This document shows positions 47,239 through 59,165 of a stretch of 64,000 nt of DNA, piece after piece. Under the pieces are notes generated by a model, which was given only the letters and a program-made list of their open reading frames with translations, was not told the origin of the DNA and searched no databases. Position 1 is the stretch's first letter; the number at the start of each line of letters is the position of its first letter. The stretch is from Delphinus delphis (Eukaryota; Chordata; Mammalia; Artiodactyla; Delphinidae), in assembly GCF_949987515.2 (NCBI RefSeq), contig NW_027192659.1, positions 1,426,001 to 1,490,000 of the forward strand, written 5' to 3'. A program made the position numbers and the translations under genes.

Positions 47239-48750
47239 TTAGGATCGGGGACGGTTTAGGGTCCAGGTGAGGGTACTGCAACGCTTTAGGGGGAGCGTGC
47301 GTGTGAGGGCGTGGGTTAGTGTTAGCGTACGGGTTAGGATTAGGGGACGGGTGAGGGTCAGGCTTCGGGGAAGGGTTAGGGTTAGGGTTCGGTCTAGGGT
47401 TAGGGTTAGGGGACGGGGACGGTTTAGGGTCCAGGTGAGTGTACGGCAACACTTTAGGGGGAGCGTGCGTGTGAGGGCGCGGGTTAGTGTTAGCGTACGG
47501 GTTAGGATTAGGGGACGGGTGAGGGTCAGGCTTCGGGGAAGGGTTAGGGTTAGGTTTCGGGCTAGGGTTAGGGTTAGGACCGGGGACGGTTTAGGGTCCA
47601 GGTGAGGGTACGGCAACGCTTTAGGGGGAGCGTGCGTGTGAGGGCGCGGGTTAGTGTTAGCGTACGGGTTAGGATTAGGGGACGGGGGAGGGTCAGGCTT
47701 CGGGGAAGGGTTAGGGTTAGGGTTCGGGCTAGGGTTAGGGTTAGGGGACGGGGACGGTTTAGGGTCCAGGTGAGTGTACGGCAACGCTTTAGGGGGAGCG
47801 TGCGTGTGAGGGCGCGGGGTAGTGTTAGCGTACGGGTTAGGATTATGGGACGGGTGAGGGTCAGGCTTCGGGGAAGGGTTAGGGTTAGGGTTCGGGCTAG
47901 GGTTAGGGTTAGGGGACGGGGACGGTTTAGGGTCCAGGTGAGGGTACGGCAACGCTTTAGGGGGAGCGTGCGTGTGAGGGCATGGGTTAGTGTTAGCGTA
48001 CGGGTTAGGATTAGGGGACGGGTGAGGGTCAGGCTTCGGGGAAGGGTTAGGGTTAGGGTTCGGGCTAGGGTTAGGGTTAGGGGACGGGGACGGTTTAGGG
48101 TCCAGGTGAGGGTACGGCAACGCTTTAGGGGGAGCGTGCGTGTGAGGGCGCGGGTTAGTGTTAGCGTACGGGTTAGGATTAGGGGACGGGTGAGGGTCAG
48201 GCTTCGGGGAAGTGTTAGGGTTAGGGTTCGGGCTAGGGTTAGGGTTAGGGGACGGGGACGGTTTAGGGTCCAGGTGAGGGTACGGCAACGCTTTAGGGGG
48301 AGCGTGCGTGTGAGGGCGCGGGTTAGTGTTAGCGTACGGGTTAGGATTAGGGGACGGGTGAGGGTCAGGCTTCGGGGAAGGGTTAGGGTAAGGGTTCGGG
48401 CTAGGGTTATGGTTAGGGGACGGGGACGGTTTAGGGTCCAGGTGAGGGTACGGCAACGCTTTAGGGTGAGCGTGCGTGTGAGGGCGCGGGTTAGTGTTAG
48501 CGTACGGGTTAGGATTAGGGGACGGGTGAGGGTCAGGCTTCGGGGAAGGGTTAGGGTTAGGGTTCGGGCTAGGGTTAGGGTTAGGGGACGGGGACGGTTT
48601 AGGGTCCAGGTGAGGGTACGGCAACGCTTTAGGGGGAGCGTGCGTGTGAGGGCGCGGGTTAGTGTTAGCGTACGGGTTAGGATTAGGGGACGGGTGAGGG
48701 TCAGGCTTCGCGGAAGGGTTAGGGTTAGGGTTCGGGCTAGGGTTAGGTTT
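47239..48750 (+). repeat. 24-unit HOR, copy 1 (right part of a 4,030-bp period)
   Basis: Matches 51,269-52,780 at an offset of 4,030, which is 24 units minus the two single-base deletions at about 47,577 and 51,271. Shared markers are TTAGGATCGGGG, TACTGCAACG, TTCGGTCTAG, CAACACT, TTAGGACCGGGG, GGGGGAGGG, TTATGGGACGG, GGTAAGGG, GTTATGGTT and CTTCGCGG. I count roughly a dozen single-base differences over 1.5 kb. Confidence 0.87.
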
Positions 48751-51268
48751 AGGGGACGGGGACGGTTTAGGGTCCAGGTGAGGGTACGGCAATGCTTTAG
48801 GGGGAGCGTGCGTGTGAGGGCGCGGGTTAGTGTTAGCGTACGGGTCAGGATTAGGGGACGGGTGAGGGTCAGGCTTCTGGGAAGGGTTAGGGTTAGGGTT
48901 CGGGCTAGGGTTAGGGTTAGGGGACGGGGACGGTTTAGGGTCCAGCTGAGGGTACGGCAACGCTTTAGGGGGAGCGTGCGTGTGAGGGCGCGGGTTAGTG
49001 TTAGCGTACGGGTTAGGATTAGGGGACGGGAGAGGGTCAGGCTTTGGGGAAGGGTTAGGGTTAGGGTTCGGGCTAGGGTTAGGGTTAGGGGACGGGGACG
49101 GTTTAGGGTCCAGGTGAGGGTACGGCAACGCTTTAGGGGGAGCGTGCGTGTGAGGGCGCGGGTTAGTGTTAGCGTACGGGTTAGGATTAGGGGACGGGTG
49201 AGGGTCACGCTTCGGGGAAGGGTTAGGGTTAGGGTTCGGGCTAGGGTTAGGGTTAGGGGACGGGGACGGTTTAGTGTCCAGGTGAGGGTACGGCAACGCT
49301 TTAGGGGGAGCGTGCGTGTGAGGGCGCGGGTTAGTGTTAGCGTACGGGTTAGGATTAGGGGACGGGTGAGGCTCAGGCTTCGGGGAAGGGTTAGGGTTAT
49401 GGTTCGGGCTAGGGTTAGGGTTAGGGGACGGGGACGGTTTAGGGTCCAGGTGAGGGTACGGCAACACTTTAGGGGGAGCGTGCATGTGAGGGCGCGGGTT
49501 AGTGTTAGCGTACGGGTTAGGATTAGGGGACGGGTGAGGGTCAGGCTTCGGGGAAGGGTTAGGGTTAGGGTTCGGGCTAGGGTTAGGGTTAGGGGACGGG
49601 GACGGTTTAGGGTCCAGGTGAGGGTACGGCAACGCTTTAGGGGGAGCGTGCGTGTGAGGGCGCGTGTTAGTGTTAGCGTACGGGTTAGGATTAGGGGACG
49701 GGTGAGGGTCAGGCTTCGGGGAAGGGTTAGGGTTAGGGTTCGGGCTAGGGTTAGGGTTAGGGGACGGGGACGGTTTAGTGTCCAGGTGAGGGTACGGCAA
49801 CGCTTTAGGGGGAGCGTGCGTGTGAGGGCGCGGGTTAGTGTTAGTGTACGGGTTAGGATTAAGGGACGGGTGAGGGTCAGGCTTCGGGGAAGTGTTAGGG
49901 TTAGGGTTCGGGCTAGGGTTAGGCTTAGGGGACGGGGACGGTTTAGGGTCCAGGTGAGGGTACGGCAACGCTTTAGGTGGAGCGTGCATGTGAGGGCGTG
50001 GGTTAGTGTTAGCGTACGGGTTAGGATTAGGGGACGGGCGAGGGTCATGCTTCGGGGAAGGGTTAGGGTTAGTGTTCGGGCTAGGGTTAGGGTTAGGGGA
50101 CGGGGACGGTTTAGTGTCCAGGTGAGGGTACGGCAACGCTTTAGGGGGAGCGTGCGTGTGAGGGCGCGGTTTAGTGTTAGCGTACGGGTCAGGATTAGGG
50201 GACGGGTGAGGGTCAGGCTTCGGGGAAGGGTTAGGGTTAGGGTTCGGGCTAGGGTTAGGGTTAGGGGACGGGGACGGTTTAGGGTCCAGGTGAGGGTACG
50301 GCAACGCTTTAGGGGGAGCGTGCGTGTGAGGGCGCAGGGTAGTTATAGCGTACGGGTTAGTATTATGGGACGGGTGAGGGTCAGGCTTCGGGGAAGTGTT
50401 AGGGTTAGGGTTCGGGCTAGGGTTAGGGTAAGGGGACGGGGACGGTTTAGGGTCCAGGTGAGGGTACGGCAACGCTTTAGGGGGAGCGTGCGTGTGAGTG
50501 CGCGGGTTAGTGTTAGCGTACGGGTTAGGATTAGGGGACGGGTGAGGGTCAGGCTTCGGGGAAGGGTTAGGGTTAGGGTTCGGGCTAGGGTTAGGGTTCG
50601 GGGACGGGGACGGTTTAGTGTCCAGGTGAGGGTACGGCAACGCTTTAGGGGGAGCGTGCGTGTGAGGGCGTGGGTTAGTGTTAGCGTACGGGTTAGGATT
50701 AGGGGACGGGGGAGGGTCAGGCTTCGGGGAATCGTTACGGTTAGGGTTCGGGCTAGGGTTAGGGTTAGGGGACGGGGACGGTTTAGGGTCCAGGAGAGGG
50801 TACGGCAACGCTTTAGGCAGAGCGAGCGTGTGAGGGCGCGGGTTAGTGTTAGCGTACGGGTGAGGATTAGGGTACGTGTGAGGGTCAGGCTTCGGGGAAG
50901 GGTTAGGGTTAGGGTTCGGGTTAGGGTTAGGGTTAGGGGACGGGGACGGTTTAGGGTCCAGGTGAGGGTACGGCAACGCTTTAGGGGGAGCGTGCGTGTG
51001 AGGGTGTGGGTTAGTGTTAGCGTACGGGATACGATTAGGGGACGTGTGAGGGTCAGGCTTCGGGGAAGGGTTAGGGTTAGGGTTCGGGCTAGGGTTAGGG
51101 TTAGGGGATGGGGACGGTTTAGGGTCCAGGTGAGGGTACGGCAACGCTTTAGGGGGAGCGTGCGTGTGAGGGCGCGGGTTAGTGTTAGCGTACGGGTTAG
51201 GATTAGGGGACGGGTGAGGGTCAGGCTTCGGGGAAGGGTTAGGGTTAGGGTTCGGGCTCGGGTTAGGG

Positions 51269-52780
51269 TTAGGATCGGGGACGGTTTAGGGTCCAGGTGA
51301 GGGTACTGCAACGCTTTAGGGGGAGCGTGCGTGTGAGGGCGTGGGTTAGTGTTAGCGTACGGGTTAGGATTAAGGGACGGGTGAGGGTCAGGCTTCGGGG
51401 AAGGGTTAGGGTTAGGGTTCGGTCTAGGGTTAGGGTTAGGGGACGGGGACGGTTTAGGGTCCAGGTGAGGGTACGGCAACACTTTAGGGGGAGCGTGCGT
51501 GTGAGGGCGCGGGTTAGTGTTAGCGTACGGGTTAGGATTAGGGGACGGGTGAGGGTCAGGCTTCGGGGAAGGGTTAGGGTTAGGTTTCGGGCTAGGGTTA
51601 GGGTTAGGACCGGGGACGGTTTAGGGTCCAGGTGAGGGTACGGCAACGCTTTAGGGGGAGCGTGCGTGTGAGGGCGCGGGTTAGTGTTAGCGTACGGGTT
51701 AGGATTAGGGGACGGGGGAGGGTCAGGCTTCGGGGAAGGGTTAGGGTTAGGGTTCGGGCTAGGGTTAGCGTTAGGGGACGGGGACGGTTTAGGGTCCAGG
51801 TGAGTGTACGGCAACGCTTTAGGGGGAGCGTGCGTGTGAGGGCGCGGGGTAGTGTTAGCGTACGGGTTAGGATTATGGGACGGGTGAGGGTCAGGCTTCG
51901 GGGAAGGGTTAGGGTTAGGGTTCGGGCTAGGGTTAGGGTTAGGGGACGGGGACGGTTTAGGGTCCAGGTGAGGGTACGGCAACGCTTTAGGGGGAGCGTG
52001 CGTGTGAGGGCACGGGTTAGTGTTAGCGTACGGGTTAGGATTAGGGGACGGGTGAGGGTCAGGCTTCGGGGAAGGGTTAGGGTTAGGGTTCGGGCTAGGG
52101 TTAGGGTTAGGGGACGGGGACGGTTTAGGGTCCAGGTGAGGGTACGGCAACGCTTTAGGGGGAGCGTGCGTGTGAGGGCGCGGGTTAGTGTTAGCGTACG
52201 GGTTAGGATTAGGGGACGGGTGAGGGTCAGGCTTCGGGGAAGTGTTAGGGTTAGGGTTCGGGCTAGGGTTAGGGTTAGGGGACGGGGACGGTTTAGGGTC
52301 CAGGTGAGGGTACGGCAACGCTTTAGGGGGAGCGTGCGTGTGAGGGCGCAGGTTAGTGTTAGCGTACGGGTTAGGATTAGGGGACGGGTGAGGGTCAGGC
52401 TTCGGGGAAGGGTTAGGGTAAGGGTTCGGGCTAGGGTTATGGTTAGGGGACGGGGACGGTTTAGGGTCCAGGTGAGGGTACGGCAACGCTTTTGGGTGAG
52501 CGTGCGTGTGAGGGCGCGGGTTAGTGTTAGCGTACGGGTTAGGATTAGGGGACGGGTGAGGGTCAGGCTTCGGGGAAGGGTTAGGGTTAGGGTTCGGGCT
52601 AGGGTTAGGGTTAGGGGATGGGGACGGTTTAGGGTCCAGGTGAGGGTACGGCAACGCTTTAGGGGGAGCGTGCGTGTGAGGGCGCGGGTTAGTGTTAGCG
52701 AACGGGTTAGGATTAGGGGACGGGTGAGGGTCAGGCTTCGCGGAAGGGTTAGGGTTAGGGTTCGGGCTAGGGTTAGGGTT
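51269..52780 (+). repeat. 24-unit HOR, copy 2
   Basis: Second copy of 47,239-48,750. Private changes include GGATTAAGGG near 51,371, TTAGCGTTAGG near 51,766, CTTTTGGGTG near 52,490 and TTAGCGAACGG near 52,693. The last two are then shared with the next 504-bp duplication. Confidence 0.87.
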
Positions 52781-52982
52781 AGGGAACGGGGACGGTTTAG
52801 GGTCCAGGTGAGGGTACGGCAACGCTTTAGGGGGAGCGTGCGTGTGAGGGCGCGGGTTAGTGTTAGCGTACGGGTTAGGATTAGGGGACGGGTGAGGGTG
52901 AGGCTTCGGGGAAGGGTTAGTGTTAGGGTTCGGGCTAGGGTTAGGTTTAGGTGACGGGGACGGTTTAGGGTCCAGGTGAGGG
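52479..52982 (+). repeat. 3-unit tandem duplication, copy 1 (504 bp)
   Basis: Markers CTTTTGGGTGAGCG, GGGATGGGG, TTAGCGAACGG and CTTCGCGGAAGG recur 504 bases later. Agreement is close for about the first 300 bases (one difference seen, GGGGATGG against AGGGATGG) and breaks down in the third unit. Confidence 0.82.
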
Positions 52983-53486
52983 TACGGCAACGCTTTTGGG
53001 TGAGCGTGCGTGTGAGGGCGCGGGTTAGTGTTAGCGTACGGGTTAGGATTAGGGGACGGGTGAGGGTCAGGCTTCGGGGAAGGGTTAGGGTTAGGGTTCG
53101 GGCTAGGGTTAGGGTTAAGGGATGGGGACGGTTTAGGGTCCAGGTGAGGGTACGGCAACGCTTTAGGGGGAGCGTGCGTGTGAGGGCGCGGGTTAGTGTT
53201 AGCGAACGGGTTAGGATTAGGGGACGGGTGAGGGTCAGGCTTCGCGGAAGGGTTAGGGTTAGGGTTCGGGCTAGGGTTAGGGTAAGGGGACGGGGACGGT
53301 TTAGGGTCCAGGTGAGGGTACGGCAACGCTTTAGGGGGAGCGTGCGTGTGAGTGCGTGGGTTAGTGTTAGCGTACGGGTTAGGATTAGGGGACGGGTGAG
53401 GGTCAGGCTTCGGGGAAGGGTTAGGGTTAGGGTTCGGGCTAGGGTTAGGGTTAGGGGACGGGGACGGTTTACTGTCCAGGTGAGGG
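52983..53486 (+). repeat. 3-unit tandem duplication, copy 2 (504 bp)
   Basis: Copy of 52,479-52,982, starting exactly three units later. Confidence 0.8.
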
Positions 53487-55117
53487 TACGGCAACGCTTT
53501 ACGGGGAGCATGCTTGTGAGGGCGCGTGTTAGTGTTAGTGTACGGGTTAGGATTAAGGGACGGGTGACGGTCAGGCTTCGGGGAAGGGTTAGGGTTAGGG
53601 TTCGGGCTAGGGTTAGGGTTCGGGGACGGGGACGGTTTAGGTTCCAGGTGAGGGGACGGCAACGCTTTAGGGGGAGCGTGCGTGTGAGGGCGCGGGTTAG
53701 TGTTAGCGTACGGGTTAGGATTAGGGGACAGGTGTGGGTCATGCTTCGGGGAAGGGTTAGGGTTAGGGTTCGGGCTAGGGTTAGGGTTAGGGGACCTGGA
53801 CGGTTTAGGGTCCAGGTGAGGGTACGGCAACACTTTAGGGGGAGCGTGCGTGTGAGGGCGCGGGTTAGTGTTAGCGTATGGGTTAGGATTAGGGGACGGG
53901 TGAGGGTCAGGCTTCGGGGAAGGGTTAGGGTTAGGGTTCGGGCAAGGGTTAGGGTTAGGGGACGAGGACGGTTTAGGGTCCAGGTGAGGGTACGGCAATG
54001 CTTTAGGGGGAGCGTGCATGTGAGAGCACGGGTTAGTGTTAGCGTACGGGTTAGGATTAGGGGACGGGTGAGGGTCAGGCTTCGGGGAAGGGTTAGGGTT
54101 AGGGTTCGGGCTAGGGTTAGGGTTAGGGGACGGGGACGGTTTATAGTCCAGGTGAGGGTACGGCAACGCTTTAGGGGGAGCGTGCGTGTGAGGGCGCGCG
54201 TTAGTGTTAGCGTACGGCTTAGGATTACGGGACGGGTGAGGGTCAGGCTTCGGGGAAGTGTTAGGGTAAGGGTTCGGACTAGGGTTAGGGTTAGCGGACG
54301 GGGACGGTTTAGGGTCCAGGTGAGGGTACGGCAACGCTTTAGGGTGAGCGTGCGTGTGAGGGCGCGGGTTAGTGTTAGCGTACGGGTTAGGATTAGGGGA
54401 CGGGTGAGGGTCAGGCTTCGGGGAAGGGTTAGGCTTAGGGTTCGGGCTAGGTTTAGGGTTAGGGGACGGGGACGGTTTAGGGTCCAGGTGAGGGTACGGC
54501 AACGCTTTAGGGGGAGAGTGCGTGTGAGGGCGCGGGTTAGTGTTAGCGTACGGGTTCGGATTAGGGGACGGGTGAGGGTCAGGCTTCGGGGAAGGGTTAG
54601 GGTTAGGGTTCGGGCTAGGGTTAGGGTTAGGGGACGGGGACGGTTTAGGGTCCAGGTGAGGGTACGGCAACGCTTTAGGGGGAGCGTGCGTGTGAGGGCG
54701 TGGGTTAGTGTTAGCGTACGGGTTAGGATTAGGGGACGGGTGAGGGTCAGGCTTCGGGGAAGGGTTAGGGTTAGGGTTCGGGCTAGGGTTAGGGTTAGGG
54801 GACGGGGACGGTTTAGGGTCCAGGTGAGGGTACGACAACGCTTTAGGGGGAGCGTGCGTGTGAGGGCGCGGGTTAGTGTTAGCGTACGGGTTAGGATTAG
54901 GGGACGGGTGAGGGTCAGGCTTCGGGGAAGGGTTAGGGTTAGGGTTCGGGCTAGGGTTAGGGTTAGGGAACGGGGATGGTTTCGGGTCCAGGTGAGGGTA
55001 CGGCAACGCTTTAGGGGGAGCGTGCGTGTGAGGGCTCGGGGTAGTGTTAGCGTACGGGTTAGGATTAGGGGCCGGGTGAGGGTCAGGCTTCGGGGAAGGG
55101 TTAGGGTTAGGGTTCGG

Positions 55118-55788
55118 GCTAGGGTTAGGGTTAGGGGATGGGGACGGTTTAGGGTCCAGGTGAGGGTACGGCAACGCTTTAGGGGGACCGTGCGTGTGAG
55201 GGCGCGGGTTAGTGTTAGCGTACGGGTTAGGATTAGGGGACGGGTGAGGGTCAGGCTTCGGGGAAGGGTTAGGGTTAGGGTTCGGGCTAGGGTTAGGGTT
55301 CGGGGACGGGGACGGTTTAGGGTCCAGGTGAGGGTACGGCAACGCTTTAGGGGGAGCGTGGGTGTGAGGGAGCGGGTTAGTGTTAGCGTATGGGTTAGGA
55401 TTAGGGGACGGGTGAGGGTCAGGCTTCGGGGAAGGTTTAGGGTTAGGGTTCGGGGTAGGGTTATGGTTAGGGGACGGGGACGGTTTAGGGTCCAGGTAAG
55501 GGTACGGCAACGCTTTAGGGGGAGCGTGCGTGTGAGGGCGCGGGTTAGTGTTAGCGTACGGGTTAGGATAAGGGGACGGGTGAGGGTCAGGCTTCGGGGA
55601 AGGGTTAGGGTTAGGGTTCGGGCTAGGGTTAGGGTTAGGGGACGGGGACGGTTTAGGGTCCAGGTGAGGGTGCGGCAACGCTTTAGGGGGAGCGTGCGTT
55701 TGAGGGCGCGGGTTAGTGTTAGCGTACGGGTTAGGATTAGGGGACGGGTGCGGGTCAGGCTTCGGGGAAGGGTTAGGGTTAGGGTTAT
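55118..55788 (+). repeat. 4-unit perfect tandem duplication, copy 1 (671 bp)
   Basis: Four units, one with a 1-bp loss (GGTTATGCTAGG at about 55,785-55,796), give 671 bp. Markers are GGGGACCG, GGTTCGGGG, GGGTGTGAGGGAGCG, GCGTATGGG, GGGGTAGGG, CCAGGTAAGG, GGATAAGG, GGTGCGGC, GCGTTTGAG and GTGCGGGTC. Confidence 0.92.
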
Positions 55789-56459
55789 GCTAGGGTTAGG
55801 GTTAGGGGATGGGGACGGTTTAGGGTCCAGGTGAGGGTACGGCAACGCTTTAGGGGGACCGTGCGTGTGAGGGCGCGGGTTAGTGTTAGCGTACGGGTTA
55901 GGATTAGGGGACGGGTGAGGGTCAGGCTTCGGGGAAGGGTTAGGGTTAGGGTTCGGGCTAGGGTTAGGGTTCGGGGACGGGGACGGTTTAGGGTCCAGGT
56001 GAGGGTACGGCAACGCTTTAGGGGGAGCGTGGGTGTGAGGGAGCGGGTTAGTGTTAGCGTATGGGTTAGGATTAGGGGACGGGTGAGGGTCAGGCTTCGG
56101 GGAAGGTTTAGGGTTAGGGTTCGGGGTAGGGTTATGGTTAGGGGACGGGGACGGTTTAGGGTCCAGGTAAGGGTACGGCAACGCTTTAGGGGGAGCGTGC
56201 GTGTGAGGGCGCGGGTTAGTGTTAGCGTACGGGTTAGGATAAGGGGACGGGTGAGGGTCAGGCTTCGGGGAAGGGTTAGGGTTAGGGTTCGGGCTAGGGT
56301 TAGGGTTAGGGGACGGGGACGGTTTAGGGTCCAGGTGAGGGTGCGGCAACGCTTTAGGGGGAGCGTGCGTTTGAGGGCGCGGGTTAGTGTTAGCGTACGG
56401 GTTAGGATTAGGGGACGGGTGCGGGTCAGGCTTCGGGGAAGGGTTAGGGTTAGGGTTAT
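55789..56459 (+). repeat. 4-unit perfect tandem duplication, copy 2 (671 bp)
   Basis: I found no difference from copy 1. Identity continues 21 bases past the nominal end, to 56,480, where GGGGATGG becomes GGGGACGG. The 21-base overlap is microhomology at the joint, as expected from unequal exchange in register. Confidence 0.92.
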
Positions 56460-56844
56460 GCTAGGGTTAGGGTTAGGGGACGGAGACGGTTTAGGGTCCA
56501 GGTGAGGGGACAGCAACACTTTAGGGGGAGCGTGCGTGTGAGGGCGCGGGTTAGTGTTAGCGTACGGGTTAGAATTAGGGGACGGGTGAGGCTCACGCTT
56601 CGGGGAAGGGATAGGGTTAGGGTTCGGGCTAGGGTTAGGGTTAGGGGATGGGGACGGTTTAGGGTCCAGGTGAGGGTACGGCAACGCTTTAGGGGGAGCG
56701 TGCATGTGAGGGCGCGGGTTAGTGTTAGCGTACGGGTTAGGATTAGGGGACGGGTGAGGGTCAGGCTTCGGGGAACGGTTAGGGTTATGGTTCGGGCTAG
56801 GGTTAGGGTTAGGGGACGGGGACGGTTTAGGGTCCAGGTGAGGG

Positions 56845-56994
56845 TACGGCAACGCTTTAGGGGGAGCGTGCGTGTGACGCCGCGGGTTAGTGTTAGCGTA
56901 AGGGTTAGGATTAGGGGACGGGTGAGGGTCAGGCTTCGGGGAAGGGTTAGGGTTAGGGTTAGGGGACGGGGACGGTTTAGGGTCCAGGTGAGGG
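56845..56994 (+). repeat. Shortened unit, 150 bp (-18)
   Basis: Same three-hexamer loss in the G-run core as at 25,047. Confidence 0.9.
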
Positions 56995-58505
56995 TACGGC
57001 AACGCTTTAGGTGAAGCGTGCGTGTGAGGGCGCGGGGTAGTGTTAGCGTACGGGTTAGGATTAGGGGACGGGTGAGGGTCAGGCTTCGGGGAAGGGTTAG
57101 CGTTAGGGTTCGGGCTAGGGTTAGGGTTAGGGGACGGGGACGGTTTAGGGTCCAGGTGAGGGTACGGCAACGCTTTAGGGGGATGGTGCGTGTGAGGGCG
57201 TGGGTTAGTGTTAGCGTCCGGGTTAGGATTAGGGGACGGGTGAGGGTCAGGCTTCGGGGAAGGGTTAGGGTTAGGGTTCGGGCTAGGGTTAGGGTTAGGG
57301 GATGCGGACGGTTTAGGGTCCAGGTGAGGGTACGGCAACGCTTTAGGGGGATCGTGCGTGTGAGGGCGTGGGTTAGTGTTAGCGTACGGGTTAGGATTAG
57401 GGGACGGTTGAGGGTCAGGCTTCGGGGAAGGGTTAGGGTTAGGGTTCGGGCTAGGGTTAGGGTTCGGGGACGGGGACGGTTTAGGGTCCAGGTGAGGGTA
57501 CGGCAACGCTTTAGGGGGAGCGTGCGTGTGAGGGCGCGTGTTAGTGTTAGCGTACGTGTTAGGATTAGGGGACGGGTGAGGGTCAGGCTTCGGGGAAGGG
57601 TTAGGGTTAGGGTTCGGGCTAGGGTTAGGGTTAGGGGACGGGGACGGTTTCGGGTCCAGGTGAGGGTACGGCAACGCTTTAGGGGGAGCGTGCGTGTGAG
57701 AGCGCGGGTTAGTGTTAGCGTACGGGTTAGGATTAGGGGACGGGTGAGGGTCAGGCTGCGGGGAAGCGTTAGAGTTAGGTTTCGACTAGGGTTAGGGTTA
57801 GGGGACGGGGACGGTTTAGGGTGCAGGTGAGGGTACGACAAAGCTTTAGGGGGAGCGTGCGTGTGAGGGCGCGGGTTAGTGTTAGCGTACGGGTTAGGAT
57901 TAGGGGACGGGTGAGGGTCAGGCTTCTGGGAAGGGTTAGGGTTAGGGTTCGGGTTAGGGTTAGGGTTAGGGGACGGGGACGGTTTAGGGTCCAGGTGCGG
58001 GTACGGCAACGCTTTAGGGGGAGCGTGCGTGTGAGGGCGCGGGTTAGTGTTAGCGTACGGGTTAGGTTTAGGGGACGGGTGAGGGTCAGGCTTCGGGGAA
58101 GGGTTAGGGTTAGGTTTCGGGCTAGGGTTAGGGTTAGGGGACGGGGACGGTTTAGGGTCCAGGTGAGCATACGGCAATGCTTTAGGGGGAGCGTGCGTGT
58201 GAGGGCGCGGGTTAGTGTTAGCGTACGGGTTAGGATTAGGGGACGGGTGAGGGTCAGGCTTCGGGGAAGGGTTAGGGTTAGGGTTCGGGCTAGGGTTAGG
58301 GTTAGGGGACGGGGACGGTTTAGGGTCCAGGTGAGGGTACGGCAACGCTTTAGGGGGAGCGTGCGTGTGAGGGCGCGGGTTAGTGTTAGCGTACGTGTTA
58401 GGATTACGGTACGGGTGAGGGTCAGGCTTCGGGGAAGGGTTAGGGTTAGGGTTCGAGCTAGGGTTAGGGTTAGGGGACGGGGACGGTTTAAGGTCCAGGT
58501 GAGGG

Positions 58506-58667
58506 TACGGCAACGCTTTAGGGGGAGCGTGCGTGTGAGGGCGCGGGTTAGTGTTAGCGTACGGGTTAGGATTAGGGGACGGGTGAGGGTCAGGCTTCGG
58601 GGAAGGGTTAGGGTTAGGGTTCGGGCTAGGGTTAGGGTTAGGGGACGGTTTAGGGTCCAGGTGAGGG
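58506..58667 (+). repeat. Shortened unit, 162 bp (-6)
   Basis: One hexamer is lost where GACGGGGACGGT becomes GACGGT (about 58,641-58,650). Confidence 0.9.
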
Positions 58668-59003
58668 TACGGCAACGCTTTAGTGGCAGCGTGCGTGTGA
58701 GGGCGCGGGTTAGTGTTAGCATACGGGTTAGGATTAGGGGACGGGTGAGGGTCAGGCTTCGGGGAAGTGTTAGGGTTAGGGTTCGGGCTAGGGTTAGGGT
58801 TAGGGGACGGGGACGGTTTAGGGTCCAGGTGAGGGTACGGCAACACTTTAGGGGGAGCGTGCGTGTGAGGGCGCGAGTTAGTGTTAGCGTACGGGTTAGG
58901 ATTATGGGACGGGTGAGGGTCAGGCTTCGGGGAAGGATTAGGGTTAGGGTTAGGGCTAGGGTTAGGGTTAGGGGACGGGGACGGTTTAGGGTCCAGGTGA
59001 GGA

Positions 59004-59165
59004 TACGGCAACGCTTTCGGGGGAGCGTACGTGTGAGGGCGCGGGTTAGTGTTAGCGTATGTGTTAGGATTAGGGGACGGGTGAGGGTCAGGATTCGGGG
59101 AAGGGTTAGGGTTAGGGTTCGGGCTAGGGTTAGGGGACGGGGACGGTTTATAGTCCAGGTGAGGG
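59004..59165 (+). repeat. Shortened unit, 162 bp (-6)
   Basis: One TTAGGG of the core pair before GACGGG is lost at about 59,130-59,140. Confidence 0.9.

Larger units (their letters stand above)
39000..51660 (+). repeat. Subfamily region marked by GCGAGCG units and 1-bp-deleted units
   Basis: Two private markers define this region. First, units with GAGCGAGCG in hexamers 4-5 start that motif at 39,172, 39,826, 40,497, 41,991, 42,493, 46,958 and 50,820. Second, a single-base deletion turns TTAGGGGACGGGG into TTAGGACCGGGG or TTAGGATCGGGG at about 40,279, 42,274, 42,944, 44,773, 44,940, 45,923, 46,738, 47,241, 47,577, 51,271 and 51,606. Spacings between marked units are 3, 4, 9, 12, 16, 23, 24 and 27 units. 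I did not find either marker outside this region. Confidence 0.85.
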
